DNA of 64,000 bases from Rhodoferax sp. (lineage in GTDB: Bacteria; Pseudomonadota; Gammaproteobacteria; Burkholderiales; Burkholderiaceae_C), in the NCBI GenBank assembly GCA_024235935.1, contig JACKLL010000006.1:62001-126000 (forward strand). Direction: 5' to 3'. Made by a program: the position numbers and the translations under genes. The notes below the pieces were generated by a model that saw nothing but the letters and a program-made list of their open reading frames with translations, was not told the origin of the DNA and did no database searches. This document shows positions 25,791 through 35,243 of this stretch, in pieces; the first letter of the stretch is position 1, and each line of letters starts with the position of its first letter.

Positions 25791-26471
25791 GTGAGCGTCG
25801 TGCAGTTCTTTGCCAACGGCGACGTGGTCACCCACCTGGTCGCCGTGCTGCTGCTGCTCATGTCGGTCAGCAGCTGGGTCGTCATCCTCTGGAAATCCTG
25901 GCTCATGCGCCGCGCTGGTGGAGATGTCGCGCGCAGCACGCTGGCGTTCTGGCAGTCCAGGGACATCGACCAGGCCTTGGTCCAGACCCGTGCCTTCGAC
26001 CGCGAGCGGCTGGTCCTGCCGCTGATCGAGGCCACCCGGTTTCAGGCCGATGGCACGCTGGCCAGCGCCGGCGACCGCGCGCAGCAGCTGACCCGGGTGC
26101 TGCGCCAGCAACTGCATGGCATTTTGCACAAGCTGCAATTCGGCCAGGTACTGCTGGCCACGGTGGGCGCCACGGCACCGTTTGTCGGCCTGCTGGGCAC
26201 CGTCTGGGGCATCTACCACGCGCTGCTGGCGATTTCCCAGGCGGGCCAGATCACGATCGACAAGATCGCGGCCCCGGTGGGTGAGGCCCTGATCATGACG
26301 GCTGCAGGCCTGGCCGTGGCCATACCGGCCGTGCTGGCCTACAACGTGCTCGGGCGCCAGATCGGGCGCATCGAAGCCGACCTGGAGGGCTTTGCGCGGG
26401 ACCTGCGCGAATTGCTGCTCAGCCAGGAACCGGGCGCGGCCAGTGCCGGCCGGGCAAGCACGGATCCGTGA
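25791..26471 (+). CDS. exbB: ExbB/TolQ-family proton channel protein
   Basis: A 226-residue inner membrane protein with three hydrophobic segments: residues 12-35, about 118-143 (LLATVGATAPFVGLLGTVWG) and about 160-185. It partners ExbD to use proton motive force, either for TonB-dependent uptake or as a Tol system. The start is a GTG at 25791. TolA, TolR and TolB are absent, so ExbB is favoured over TolQ. No tonB gene is nearby. Confidence 0.9.
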   Translation: MSVVQFFANGDVVTHLVAVLLLLMSVSSWVVILWKSWLMRRAGGDVARSTLAFWQSRDIDQALVQTRAFDRERLVLPLIEATRFQADGTLASAGDRAQQLTRVLRQQLHGILHKLQFGQVLLATVGATAPFVGLLGTVWGIYHALLAISQAGQITIDKIAAPVGEALIMTAAGLAVAIPAVLAYNVLGRQIGRIEADLEGFARDLRELLLSQEPGAASAGRASTDP

Positions 26472-26474
26472 GCC

Positions 26475-26900
26475 ATGGCCTTCGGCCGCCTTGAGCGCAG
26501 CAGCGGGCCCCAGCCCATGAGCGACATCAACATGACGCCGCTGATCGACGTCATGCTGGTACTGCTGGTGATCTTCATCATCACTGCGCCGCTGCTGGCC
26601 AGCTCGATCCGGCTCGAGCTGCCCCAGACGCCTGCCGCCAGTGCCAGCAATGCGGCTGCGAGCCTGATGCTGACCGTCGACAAGTCGGGCCAGGCTTTTC
26701 TGAACGACAAACCGGTGTCCGCGACCGAACTGGCGACCGAACTTGCCAGCGCCAGTGCGATCGACCCCGACACCGAGCTGCAACTGCGGGCCGATGCCGC
26801 CGTTCCGTACGGCCGCGTCGTCGAGATCATGGGCATCGCGCAAAAGGCGGGCCTGGGCCGGATCGGTTTTGTCGCCGAGCCGGGCGACACCGCCCGCTAG
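26475..26900 (+). CDS. exbD: ExbD/TolR-family biopolymer transport protein
   Basis: A 141-residue protein with one membrane helix whose proton-carrying Asp is in NMTPLIDVMLVLLVIF (about residues 19-34). A periplasmic domain follows. It begins three bases after the exbB stop and completes the pair. The gene ends before a GCCCGC/GCGGGC hairpin at 26916-26934 that lacks a T-run. Confidence 0.92.
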   Translation: MAFGRLERSSGPQPMSDINMTPLIDVMLVLLVIFIITAPLLASSIRLELPQTPAASASNAAASLMLTVDKSGQAFLNDKPVSATELATELASASAIDPDTELQLRADAAVPYGRVVEIMGIAQKAGLGRIGFVAEPGDTAR

Positions 26901-26950
26901 GCAGCACCCGCCAGGGCCCGCCACTGGCGCGGGCTGGGGCCATGAACACC

Positions 26951-26956
26951 TAGAAT
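26951..26956 (+). promoter_or_regulatory. candidate -10 element for leuS
   Basis: TAGAAT lies 37 bases before the leuS ATG, following the end of exbD. No good -35 lies at the standard distance (CTGGCG is 21 bases away), so this is tentative. Confidence 0.25.
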
Positions 26957-26993
26957 CGGCATGTTGCGGCACTCGCGCCGCCCGATAAGCCCC

Positions 26994-29618
26994 ATGCAAG
27001 AAAAATACAACCACCTCGACGTCGAGGCATCCGCCCAACAGAACTGGAACAGCCGCGACGCCTACCGCGTCACGGAAGACGCCTCGCGCGAGAAGTTCTA
27101 CGCCTGCTCGATGCTGCCCTATCCCAGCGGCAAGCTGCACATGGGCCACGTGCGCAACTACACCATCAACGACATGTTGACCCGCCATCTGCGCATGAAG
27201 GGTTACAACGTCCTGATGCCCATGGGCTGGGACGCCTTCGGCCTGCCGGCCGAAAATGCCGCGCTCAAGAACGGCGTGCCCCCGGCGAAGTGGACGTACG
27301 AGAACATCGCCTACATGAAGAAGCAGATGCAGGCGCTGGGTCTGGCGATCGACTGGAGCCGCGAGGTGGCGACCTGCGACCCCAGCTACTACAAGTGGAA
27401 CCAGTGGCTGTTCCTGAAGATGCTCGACAAGGGCATCGCCTACCGCAAGACCCAGGTCGTGAACTGGGACCCGGTCGACCAGACCGTGCTGGCCAACGAA
27501 CAGGTGATCGACGGCAAGGGCTGGCGCACCGGTGCACCGGTCGAGAAGCGCGAGATTCCGGGCTATTACCTCAAGATCACCGACTACGCCCAGGAATTGC
27601 TGGGCCAGGTGCAGTCGCAATTGCCCGGCTGGCCCGAACGCGTCAAGCTGATGCAGGAAAACTGGATCGGCAAGAGCGAAGGCGTGCGCCTTGCGTTCAC
27701 GCACGAGATCAAGGACGACACCGGCGCGCTGATCGGTGGGGGACGCATGTACGTGTTCACCACCCGCGCCGACACGCTGATGGGCGTGACCTTCTGTGCC
27801 GTGGCGGCCGAGCATCCGCTGGCCGCCCATGCCGCACGCGACAACCCGGCGCTGGCGGCGTTCATCGACGAGTGCAAACGCGGCGGCACGACCGAGGCCG
27901 AGCTGGCCGCACGCGAAAAGGAAGGCATGCGGACGGGGCTGTTCGTGACCCATCCGCTCACCGGCCAGCAGGTCGAGATCTGGGTCGGCAACTATGTGCT
28001 GATGGGGTATGGCGACGGCGCGGTGATGGGTGTTCCGGCGCACGACGAACGGGATTTCATCTTCGCCAAGAAATACGGCATCCCCATCATCGAAGTGATC
28101 CTGATCGACGGTTATGAGTACGACTACGACCAGTGGAACGACTGGTACGGCGACAAGCAACGCGGCGTGACGATCAACTCCGACAGCTTCAGCGGACTGC
28201 GCTTCCAGGAGGCGGTCGATGCGATTGCCCATGCGCTGCAGGTACGTGGCCTGGGCGAGAAGATGACGACCTGGCGGCTGCGCGACTGGGGCGTGAGCCG
28301 CCAGCGCTACTGGGGCACACCGATCCCCATCATCCACTGTGACGAACACGGCGCGGTGCCGGTACCCGAGAAAGACCTGCCGGTTGTGCTGCCGCAGGAC
28401 TGCATTCCCGATGGATCCGGCAACCCGCTGATCCACCACGAAGGTTTCCATGCCGGCGTGACCTGCCCGGTCTGCGGCAAGCCGGCACGGCGCGAAACCG
28501 ACACCATGGACACCTTCGTGGACAGCTCGTGGTACTTCATGCGCTACTGCGATCCGCACAACGACGACGCGATGGTCGGCGAGGGCGCCCGTTACTGGAT
28601 GCCGATGGACCAGTACATCGGCGGCATCGAGCACGCCATCCTGCACCTGCTGTATGCGCGCTTCTGGACCAAGGTCATGCGTGACCTGGACCTGGTCAAG
28701 GTGGACGAACCCTTCACCCGGCTGCTGACACAGGGCATGGTGCTCAACCATATCTACTCGCGCAAGAAGCCTGCCGGTGGCATCGAGTATTTCTGGCCGC
28801 ACGAGGTCGAGGACATTCACGACGACACCGGCAAGGTGATCGGGGCCAGGCGCAAGAGCGACGGCTCGGCGGTCACCTACGAAGGTGTCGGCACGATGAG
28901 CAAGAGCAAGAACAATGGCGTCGACCCGCAGGACCTGATCGAGAAGTACGGCGCCGACACGGCGCGCCTGTACACCATGTTCACCGCGCCGCCCGAAGCC
29001 ACGCTGGAGTGGAACGATGCGGCAGTGGAGGGCTCGTACCGCTTCCTGCGCCGGGTCTGGAACTACGCCGCGCGCCTGCCCGCATCCGGCGACACCGCCA
29101 AGCCGGCGTTCGGCCGCGCCGCTGCCGACCTGCGACGCGAGATCCACACCGTGTTCAAGCAGGTCGACTACGACTACCAGCGCATGCAGTACAACACCGT
29201 CGTCTCCGGCGCGATGAAGATGCTCAATGCGCTGGAAGACTTCAAGTCCGACGACAGTGCCGGCGCTGTCTGGGCCCAGCACGAGTGCTTCGGCATCCTG
29301 CTGCGCGCGCTGTATCCGGTCACGCCGCATATCGCGCAGGGCCTGTGGGGCGACCTGGGCTACGCCAGCACCCTGGGCGAACTGCTCGATGCGCCGTGGC
29401 CCGAGGTCGACCCGGATGCGCTCAAGCAGGACGAGATCGAACTCATGCTGCAGGTCAATGGCAAGTTGCGTGGTTCGATCCGGGTGGCGGCCGATGCCGA
29501 CAAGAAGACGATCGAAACGGCGGCCGTGCACAACGAGGTGTTCGTCAAGCTGGCGCAGGGTGCGCCGGTGCGCAAGGTGATCGTGGTGCCCGGGCGCCTG
29601 GTCAACCTGGTGATCTGA
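26994..29618 (+). CDS. leuS: leucyl-tRNA synthetase
   Basis: An 874-residue class I synthetase. The HIGH-type motif is HMGH within PSGKLHMGHVRNYT near residue 50, and the KMSKS-type motif is MSKSK near residue 635. The CP1 editing domain lies between them. The C-terminal region ends AQGAPVRKVIVVPGRLVNLVI. The ATG at 26994 (MQEKYNHLDVEASAQ) matches the family start. It is followed one base later by lptE, so the two are coupled. Confidence 0.98.
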   Translation: MQEKYNHLDVEASAQQNWNSRDAYRVTEDASREKFYACSMLPYPSGKLHMGHVRNYTINDMLTRHLRMKGYNVLMPMGWDAFGLPAENAALKNGVPPAKWTYENIAYMKKQMQALGLAIDWSREVATCDPSYYKWNQWLFLKMLDKGIAYRKTQVVNWDPVDQTVLANEQVIDGKGWRTGAPVEKREIPGYYLKITDYAQELLGQVQSQLPGWPERVKLMQENWIGKSEGVRLAFTHEIKDDTGALIGGGRMYVFTTRADTLMGVTFCAVAAEHPLAAHAARDNPALAAFIDECKRGGTTEAELAAREKEGMRTGLFVTHPLTGQQVEIWVGNYVLMGYGDGAVMGVPAHDERDFIFAKKYGIPIIEVILIDGYEYDYDQWNDWYGDKQRGVTINSDSFSGLRFQEAVDAIAHALQVRGLGEKMTTWRLRDWGVSRQRYWGTPIPIIHCDEHGAVPVPEKDLPVVLPQDCIPDGSGNPLIHHEGFHAGVTCPVCGKPARRETDTMDTFVDSSWYFMRYCDPHNDDAMVGEGARYWMPMDQYIGGIEHAILHLLYARFWTKVMRDLDLVKVDEPFTRLLTQGMVLNHIYSRKKPAGGIEYFWPHEVEDIHDDTGKVIGARRKSDGSAVTYEGVGTMSKSKNNGVDPQDLIEKYGADTARLYTMFTAPPEATLEWNDAAVEGSYRFLRRVWNYAARLPASGDTAKPAFGRAAADLRREIHTVFKQVDYDYQRMQYNTVVSGAMKMLNALEDFKSDDSAGAVWAQHECFGILLRALYPVTPHIAQGLWGDLGYASTLGELLDAPWPEVDPDALKQDEIELMLQVNGKLRGSIRVAADADKKTIETAAVHNEVFVKLAQGAPVRKVIVVPGRLVNLVI

Positions 29619-29619
29619 G

Positions 29620-30117
29620 ATGCAGCGGCGCCTGATTCTTTCGGCCGGAGCATGGGTGGCACTTGCCGGTTGCGGCTTCAAGCTGCGCGGCGCACCCGAC
29701 TTCGCCTTTCGATCGCTGTTCGTCAACGCGGGCGAGGGCTCGCTGTACGGCAACGAACTCAAACGCAACCTGGCCTCGATCGCGGCCTTGACCCTGGTCT
29801 CCGACCCCAAGGACACCACCACCGCAGAAGCGGTGTTCGACCTGCTGAACGAAACGCGCGAGAAGACGGTGGTGGGCGTCAACACCTCGGGGCAGGTGCG
29901 CGAGTTCCAGCTGCGTCTGCGCATCCGCTTCCGCGTGCGCACACCCCAAGGCAAGGTGCTGATCGGCGACACCGAGTTGCTGCAACAGCGCGACATCAGC
30001 TTCAACGAATCCGCCGTACTGGCCAAGGAAGCGGAAGAAGGCCTGATTTATCGCGACATGCAGTCGGACCTGGTGCAACAGACAATCCGGCGCCTGGCCG
30101 CCATCCAGGCCTTGTGA
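29620..30117 (+). CDS. lptE: LPS-assembly lipoprotein LptE
   Basis: A 165-residue lipoprotein with lipobox LAGC (Cys18), which plugs the LptD barrel during LPS export. The start of the mature protein GFKLRGAPDFAF and the late RDMQSDLVQQTIRRL segment are typical of LptE/RlpB. Position between leuS and holA is the usual one across proteobacteria. Confidence 0.93.
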   Translation: MQRRLILSAGAWVALAGCGFKLRGAPDFAFRSLFVNAGEGSLYGNELKRNLASIAALTLVSDPKDTTTAEAVFDLLNETREKTVVGVNTSGQVREFQLRLRIRFRVRTPQGKVLIGDTELLQQRDISFNESAVLAKEAEEGLIYRDMQSDLVQQTIRRLAAIQAL

Positions 30118-30173
30118 CGCTGGCCGTGGGTCGGATCGACGCCGCCAACAGCCGCACGCGTCCGCAATAGACC

Positions 30174-31226
30174 ATGCAACTCTCGGCGGGCCAGCTTCCG
30201 GCGCATCTGCAAAAGGGCATCAAGCCCCTGTACACGCTGCATGGCGACGAGCCGCTGCTGATCCAGGAAGCGGCCGACGCAATCCGCGCCGCAGCGCGCG
30301 CAGCCGGCTTCAGCGAACGCAGTTCGCACACCGTGGCCGGCGCCCATTTCGACTGGAGCGAAGTCCTCGCCGCGGGCGGCTCGCTGAGCCTCTTTGCCGA
30401 CAGGCAGATCGTCGAGATCCGGATTCCATCGGGCAAGCCGGGCAAGGATGGCAGCACCGCGATCCAGCAGCTGTGCGCGCAGAGCGAGGGCAACACCGAC
30501 GTGCTGACGCTGGTGATGCTGCCGCGGCTGGACAAGGCCACCCGCAGCGGCGCCTGGTTTGCCGCCCTCGAACGCCATGGTGTCACGGTGGCGCTGGAGC
30601 CGATCGAGCGCAGCGCCCTGCCGCAATGGCTGGCGCAGCGCCTGGCGCAGCAGGACCAGCGGGTCAAACCCGGCGTCGAAGGCCAGCGCAGCCTGCAGTT
30701 CTTTGCCGACCGGGTCGAAGGCAACCTGCTGGCCGCGCACCAGGAGATCCAGAAGCTCGCGCTGCTGTTCCCGCCCGGTGAACTCGGCTTCGAGGACATC
30801 GAACGTGCCGTGCTCAACGTGGCCCGTTACGACGTCTTCAAACTCAGCGAAGCCGTGCTCGCGGGCCAGCGCATGCGGGTGCAGCGCATGCTCGACGGGC
30901 TGCAGGCCGAGGGCGAGGCACCGGTGCTGGTGCACTACAGCCTGGCCGAGGACATCCGCGCACTCAAGCGCGTGCGTGACGCGATGGATGCCGGTCGCCC
31001 GCTGCCGATGGCCTTGCGCGAGCAACGGGTCTGGGGCGTGCGCGAACGCCTGTTCGAGCGGGTATTGCCGCGGCTCGATGGCGAGAGCCTGGCGCGGCTG
31101 CTCAAGGCGGCGCACCAGGTCGACGGCATCGTCAAGGGACTGAAGGTTCCCGGCTGGCCGACCGACGCCTGGCAGGCACTGCAGCGGCTGGCCATGTCCC
31201 TGTGCGGGTACTGCGCCGCCCGCTGA
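30174..31226 (+). CDS. holA: DNA polymerase III subunit delta
   Basis: A 350-residue clamp-loader subunit that opens the sliding clamp. The N-terminal region (YTLHGDEPLLIQEAADAIR) and the later EIQKLALLFP fit HolA. Conserved context leuS-lptE-holA supports the call. It begins 56 bases after lptE; proA follows after 47 bases. Confidence 0.94.
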   Translation: MQLSAGQLPAHLQKGIKPLYTLHGDEPLLIQEAADAIRAAARAAGFSERSSHTVAGAHFDWSEVLAAGGSLSLFADRQIVEIRIPSGKPGKDGSTAIQQLCAQSEGNTDVLTLVMLPRLDKATRSGAWFAALERHGVTVALEPIERSALPQWLAQRLAQQDQRVKPGVEGQRSLQFFADRVEGNLLAAHQEIQKLALLFPPGELGFEDIERAVLNVARYDVFKLSEAVLAGQRMRVQRMLDGLQAEGEAPVLVHYSLAEDIRALKRVRDAMDAGRPLPMALREQRVWGVRERLFERVLPRLDGESLARLLKAAHQVDGIVKGLKVPGWPTDAWQALQRLAMSLCGYCAAR

Positions 31227-31273
31227 GCCCCCATCGCCGGCACGGCCGCGGCACTGCGTGAGAAAATGCCGCC

Positions 31274-32554
31274 ATGAACGCGCTCAATACCGCCGAATAC
31301 AGCCAGACGCTGGGCATCCAGGCCCGCGCCGCATCCAGCCTGATGGCCCGTGCCAGTGCCGCCAGCCGCAGCGCCTGCCTGCGCCGCCTGGCCGCCCTGC
31401 TGCGTGAGAGCCAGCCAGCGCTCGACGACGCCAACGCACAAGACCTGAGCCGCGCAACGGCCGCCGGCCTGTCGGCCCCCATGGTCGACCGCCTGCGCCT
31501 GACGCCCAAGATCGTCGAGACCGTGGCCCTGGGCTGCGAACAGTTGGCCGCCATGCCCGACGTCATCGGCGAGATCAGCGGCATGAACCAGCAGCCCAGC
31601 GGCATTCGCGTCGGTCAGATGCGGGTGCCGATCGGCGTGTTCGCGATGGTCTTCGAGAGCCGGCCCAACGTGACCATCGAGGCCGCCAGCCTGGCGATCA
31701 AGAGCGGCAACGCCTGCATCCTGCGTGGGGGCTCGGAGGCCATCGAGTCGAACAAGGCATTGGCCCGGCTGGTCCAGCAGGCGTTGACCGACTCCGGCCT
31801 GCCGGCCGAAGGCGTGCAGCTGGTACAGATCACCGACCGCGCCGTGGTCAGCGAATTGATCGCGATGCCGCAGTATGTGGACATGGCGATCCCGCGCGGC
31901 GGCAAGGGCCTGATCGAGCGCATCAGCCGCGACGCCAAGGTGCCGGTGCTCAAGCACCTGGACGGCAACTGCCATGTCTACGTGGACGACCCGTGCGACA
32001 TCGCCATGGCCGTGACTGTCGCCGACAACGCCAAGACGCAGAAGTACAGCCCCTGCAATGCCAGCGAGAGCCTGCTGGTGGCCCGCGGCGTGGCGGCAGA
32101 GTTCCTGCCCGCCATCGGCGCCATCTATGCGGCCAAAGGCGTGGAAATGCGCGTCTGCCTCGAGAGCCGGGCGCTGCTGGCAGCGGTTGCCGATGCGCAG
32201 CTGGTCGATGCGACCGAACAGGACTGGTCCACCGAATACCTGGCACCGATCATCAGCATCAAGGTGGTCGAGGGCCTCGATGCGGCCATCGCCCATATCA
32301 ACCACTATGGCAGCCACCATACCGACGCGATCCTGACGCGCGACCACATGCATGCGCAGCGCTTCCTGCGCGAAGTCGACTCGGCCAGTGTGATGGTCAA
32401 CACCAGCACCCGCTTTGCCGACGGCTTCGAATTCGGCCTGGGCGCCGAGATCGGCATCAGCACCGACAAGTTCCATGCGCGCGGCCCGGTCGGCATCGAA
32501 GGCCTCACCTCGCTCAAGTACGTGGTGCTGGGCAACGGGGAAGTGCGCGGCTGA
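31274..32554 (+). CDS. proA: gamma-glutamyl phosphate reductase
   Basis: A 426-residue enzyme of proline synthesis that reduces gamma-glutamyl phosphate with NADPH. The catalytic Cys lies in KYSPCNASESLLV near residue 260, and the fold is that of the aldehyde dehydrogenase superfamily. The start ATG at 31274 begins MNALNTAEYSQTLG. proB is not in the window. Confidence 0.97.
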   Translation: MNALNTAEYSQTLGIQARAASSLMARASAASRSACLRRLAALLRESQPALDDANAQDLSRATAAGLSAPMVDRLRLTPKIVETVALGCEQLAAMPDVIGEISGMNQQPSGIRVGQMRVPIGVFAMVFESRPNVTIEAASLAIKSGNACILRGGSEAIESNKALARLVQQALTDSGLPAEGVQLVQITDRAVVSELIAMPQYVDMAIPRGGKGLIERISRDAKVPVLKHLDGNCHVYVDDPCDIAMAVTVADNAKTQKYSPCNASESLLVARGVAAEFLPAIGAIYAAKGVEMRVCLESRALLAAVADAQLVDATEQDWSTEYLAPIISIKVVEGLDAAIAHINHYGSHHTDAILTRDHMHAQRFLREVDSASVMVNTSTRFADGFEFGLGAEIGISTDKFHARGPVGIEGLTSLKYVVLGNGEVRG

Positions 32555-32612
32555 ACGCCGCGCGCCGCGCCGATACCGGCCAGGGCCTCACGCCCGGCCG
32601 ACCTGCAAGCCC

Positions 32613-33986
32613 ATGACCCCGGCGTCCCCAAGCCCCAACCCCCAGGGGCGTCTCGTCAGCGGCTCGACGCTGGGGCACGTGATCCGCATGACCGGTGCCG
32701 GCTCGCTGGGCCTGGTGGCGGTGTTTGCCGTCGACGGGCTGAACCTGTTCTACATCACGCTGCTCAAGAAGCCCGAACTGACCGCTGCACTGGGCTACGC
32801 GACCACCTTGCTGTTCCTGGCCATGTCGATGTCGATCGGCCTGTCGATCGCCGCCACGGCTCTGACCTCGCGCGCGCTAGGCCGCGGCCACCACCACCAG
32901 GCGCGCCAGATCGCCGGTGCCTCGCTGATCATCGTCGGCACCTGCATGGGGTTGCTGGCGCTGGTGTGTTACCCGCTGCTGGAGCCGGCGATCCACCTGC
33001 TGGGCGCGCGCGGACAGACGGCCGAGCGCGCCGTCACGCTGATGCGCATCGTGCTTCCGTCCTGGCCCTTGCTGGGTGTCGGCATGTGCCTGTCGGGTCT
33101 GCTGCGCGCCACCGGCGACGCACGCCGTGCGATGTTCGTCACGCTGGGGGCGGCCGCCACGGCGCTGGTGATGGACCCGCTGCTGATCCTGGGACTGGAC
33201 CTGGAGCTGCATGGGGTGGCGATCGCCACCGTCATCGTGCGCATCGCCATGGTCGCCATCGGCATGCACGGCCTGTGGCGCGTGCACAAGCTGATCGCGC
33301 GGCCGGATACGGCACTGGTGCTGCGCGAGCTGGCGCCATTCATGGCCATTGCGATGCCGGCCGTGCTGACGCAGATCGCCACGCCGGTCGGCAACGCCTT
33401 CGTGACCCATGCGGTTGCCAACTTCGGCGACGACGCCGTGGCCGGCTGGACCATCGTCCAGCGCATCATCCCGATCGCCTTCGGTGTGCTGTTTGCGCTC
33501 TCCGGTGCCATCGGCCCGATCATCGGCCAGAACTTCGGTGCCCTGCGCTTCGACCGTGTCACGTCGACCGTGCGCGACAGCCTGAAGGTCACGCTGATCT
33601 ACGCCCTGACCGTCTGGGCCCTGCTGGCGCTGGGCAGCAGCTGGATCGCCGACATCTTCAACACGCACGGCCAGGCGCGCGAGCTGGTGGTGTTCTTCTG
33701 CATTTTCGTGGCCGGCAGCTTCCTGTTCAACGGCGCCTTGTTTGTGGCCAACGCAGCGTTCAACAACCTGGGCTTCGCGTTCTACTCCACCGCCCTGAAC
33801 TGGGCCCGCTCTACGCTGGGCGTGATCCCCTTCGTCTGGCTCGGGCAGTCGTGGTTCGGCGCCAAGGGCGCGCTGGCGGGGTATGGGCTGGGGGTGATCG
33901 CGTTTGGCGTGATCGGGATGTGGTGGTGCTTTCAGGTGGTGGGGAGGATGCAGGAGCGTGCAGGCGCCGGCGCAGTTCAGCACTGA
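32613..33986 (+). CDS. MATE-family efflux transporter
   Basis: A 457-residue protein with about twelve membrane helices in two homologous halves, as in MATE exporters that expel cationic drugs by Na+ or H+ antiport. Typical elements are SGLLRATGDARRAM in the first half and GPIIGQNFGA in the second. The ATG at 32613 is the nearest sensible start before the first helix. The substrate cannot be read from sequence. Confidence 0.88.
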   Translation: MTPASPSPNPQGRLVSGSTLGHVIRMTGAGSLGLVAVFAVDGLNLFYITLLKKPELTAALGYATTLLFLAMSMSIGLSIAATALTSRALGRGHHHQARQIAGASLIIVGTCMGLLALVCYPLLEPAIHLLGARGQTAERAVTLMRIVLPSWPLLGVGMCLSGLLRATGDARRAMFVTLGAAATALVMDPLLILGLDLELHGVAIATVIVRIAMVAIGMHGLWRVHKLIARPDTALVLRELAPFMAIAMPAVLTQIATPVGNAFVTHAVANFGDDAVAGWTIVQRIIPIAFGVLFALSGAIGPIIGQNFGALRFDRVTSTVRDSLKVTLIYALTVWALLALGSSWIADIFNTHGQARELVVFFCIFVAGSFLFNGALFVANAAFNNLGFAFYSTALNWARSTLGVIPFVWLGQSWFGAKGALAGYGLGVIAFGVIGMWWCFQVVGRMQERAGAGAVQH

Positions 33987-34170
33987 CACTTGGCGCAACA
34001 GCCGTCCAAACGAACATGCCGCTGGAAGAAATCTGTGGCGTACCCGACGCTCACTGACGCCGGCATACATTTGAGACCCACCCGAACGGGGGATGCCACG
34101 CGCAAGAAATGCGGCGATATTCCCAGAGTCGGCATTGCCTCAACAGTTTTTGATCGATCGGACAACCATC

Positions 34171-34674
34171 ATGAAAAAGCTACTGGTTTCAATTGCCGTC
34201 ATGTTGGCGCCGGTCCTTTGCAAGGCTACGCCGCCGACCGACGAATCGATCATGCGCTTGTTCCATGCCATGAAGGCGGAGTCGATGATCGATGGCATGT
34301 ACGCCGGCTTGGAGCCGACAATTCGCCAATCCATCGCGCAGGCGATGGCTGGCGGCAATCTGACCGAACAGCAAAAAATTGTCCTGTCCCGTGTGCCAGA
34401 GCGTATGAGCGAGGTGTTGCGCACCGAACTGCGTTGGGAAAAGATGTTGCCCATGATGCTGGGCATTTACCGCTCAAGTTACGACCAGGCCGAGATCGAT
34501 GGCCTCATCGTTTTCTACACCAGCCCCATTGGGCAGAGTTACGTCAGCAAAATGCCCAAGGTCATGCAAGAAACCACGGTGGCAACGCAGCAGTACATGC
34601 TAGCGGTCTATCCCAGATTGAGGGCGGCCATGAACCAGTTGTATATCGAAGCGAATTTGCAGCCACCCCGATAG
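34171..34674 (+). CDS. DUF2059 domain-containing secreted protein
   Basis: A 167-residue protein with a signal peptide (MKKLLVSIAVMLAPVLCKA, cleavage near residue 20) and a DUF2059 region whose best match is YRSSYDQAEIDGLIVFYTSP followed by GQSYVSKMP. The function of DUF2059 is not established. Base composition is visibly less GC-rich than in its neighbours, with AAA and ATT codons, which hints at separate origin. The 184 bases upstream hold no gene. A short convergent gap separates it from the oxygenase genes. Confidence 0.8.
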   Translation: MKKLLVSIAVMLAPVLCKATPPTDESIMRLFHAMKAESMIDGMYAGLEPTIRQSIAQAMAGGNLTEQQKIVLSRVPERMSEVLRTELRWEKMLPMMLGIYRSSYDQAEIDGLIVFYTSPIGQSYVSKMPKVMQETTVATQQYMLAVYPRLRAAMNQLYIEANLQPPR

Positions 34675-34760
34675 TGCCTGTTGCCGACATCGTTCAGTTG
34701 GCTGTGCTTTGCCATGGGCTCGATGCCAATGACCAATGACGACACGCGCCCGACAAAAGA

Positions 34761-35243
34761 TCACACCGGATAAATGATTGAATTCGGAATCATCTCGCTG
34801 TCATAAATGCACAGCTTCGCGGCAAATTTCCAGCCATCATCCGTACGCACCACCGTGTCCAGATACCGACCCACATTGAACACCGTCGTGAGTTCTGACA
34901 GCTTGGTACGGAAGACCGCGTAGTTCGACTCGCAGACGATACGCTCCGGGCCGGCCTCCAGCACCCGCAGCGCCCCGACCACGTGACGCTGGTAATAAGG
35001 ATCGTGGAACAGCGTCTCGCGAATCGCATACGCACGGTCCTTGAGCATGCCCTTGCTTTCGAAATCCATGGTCGCCAGCGGAAGGCCGCGCTCATGGTTT
35101 TCGCGCGGAATCAGCTTGTAGATGCAGTCGTCGACGAACAGCCCGTACCAGGCGTCCCAGTCGGCGGCATCGACAACAGCGGCGTATGTCGCCTGCAGCT
35201 GCGTCAGTTCCAGCCAGGTCTGCGGATCGATCGCGGCTTTCAT
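34761..35243 (-). CDS. aromatic-ring-hydroxylating oxygenase small subunit (NagH-like)
   Basis: A 160-residue beta subunit with the cone-shaped NTF2-like fold of ring-hydroxylating dioxygenases (LQATYAAVVDAADWDAWYGLF through VGRYLDTVVR). It holds no cofactor and shapes the alpha3beta3 enzyme. Its ATG overlaps the alpha-subunit stop in ATGA at 35240-35243. ATG at 35243 is chosen over an upstream in-frame codon for that reason. Confidence 0.88.
   Translation of the reverse strand: MKAAIDPQTWLELTQLQATYAAVVDAADWDAWYGLFVDDCIYKLIPRENHERGLPLATMDFESKGMLKDRAYAIRETLFHDPYYQRHVVGALRVLEAGPERIVCESNYAVFRTKLSELTTVFNVGRYLDTVVRTDDGWKFAAKLCIYDSEMIPNSIIYPV

Noticed and set aside
25452..30026. A 1,524-codon open frame on the minus strand opposite dapB, exbB, exbD and leuS
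   Set aside because: It is antisense to several firmly identified genes, has no recognisable domain and low-complexity composition. Long antisense frames are expected in high-GC DNA.
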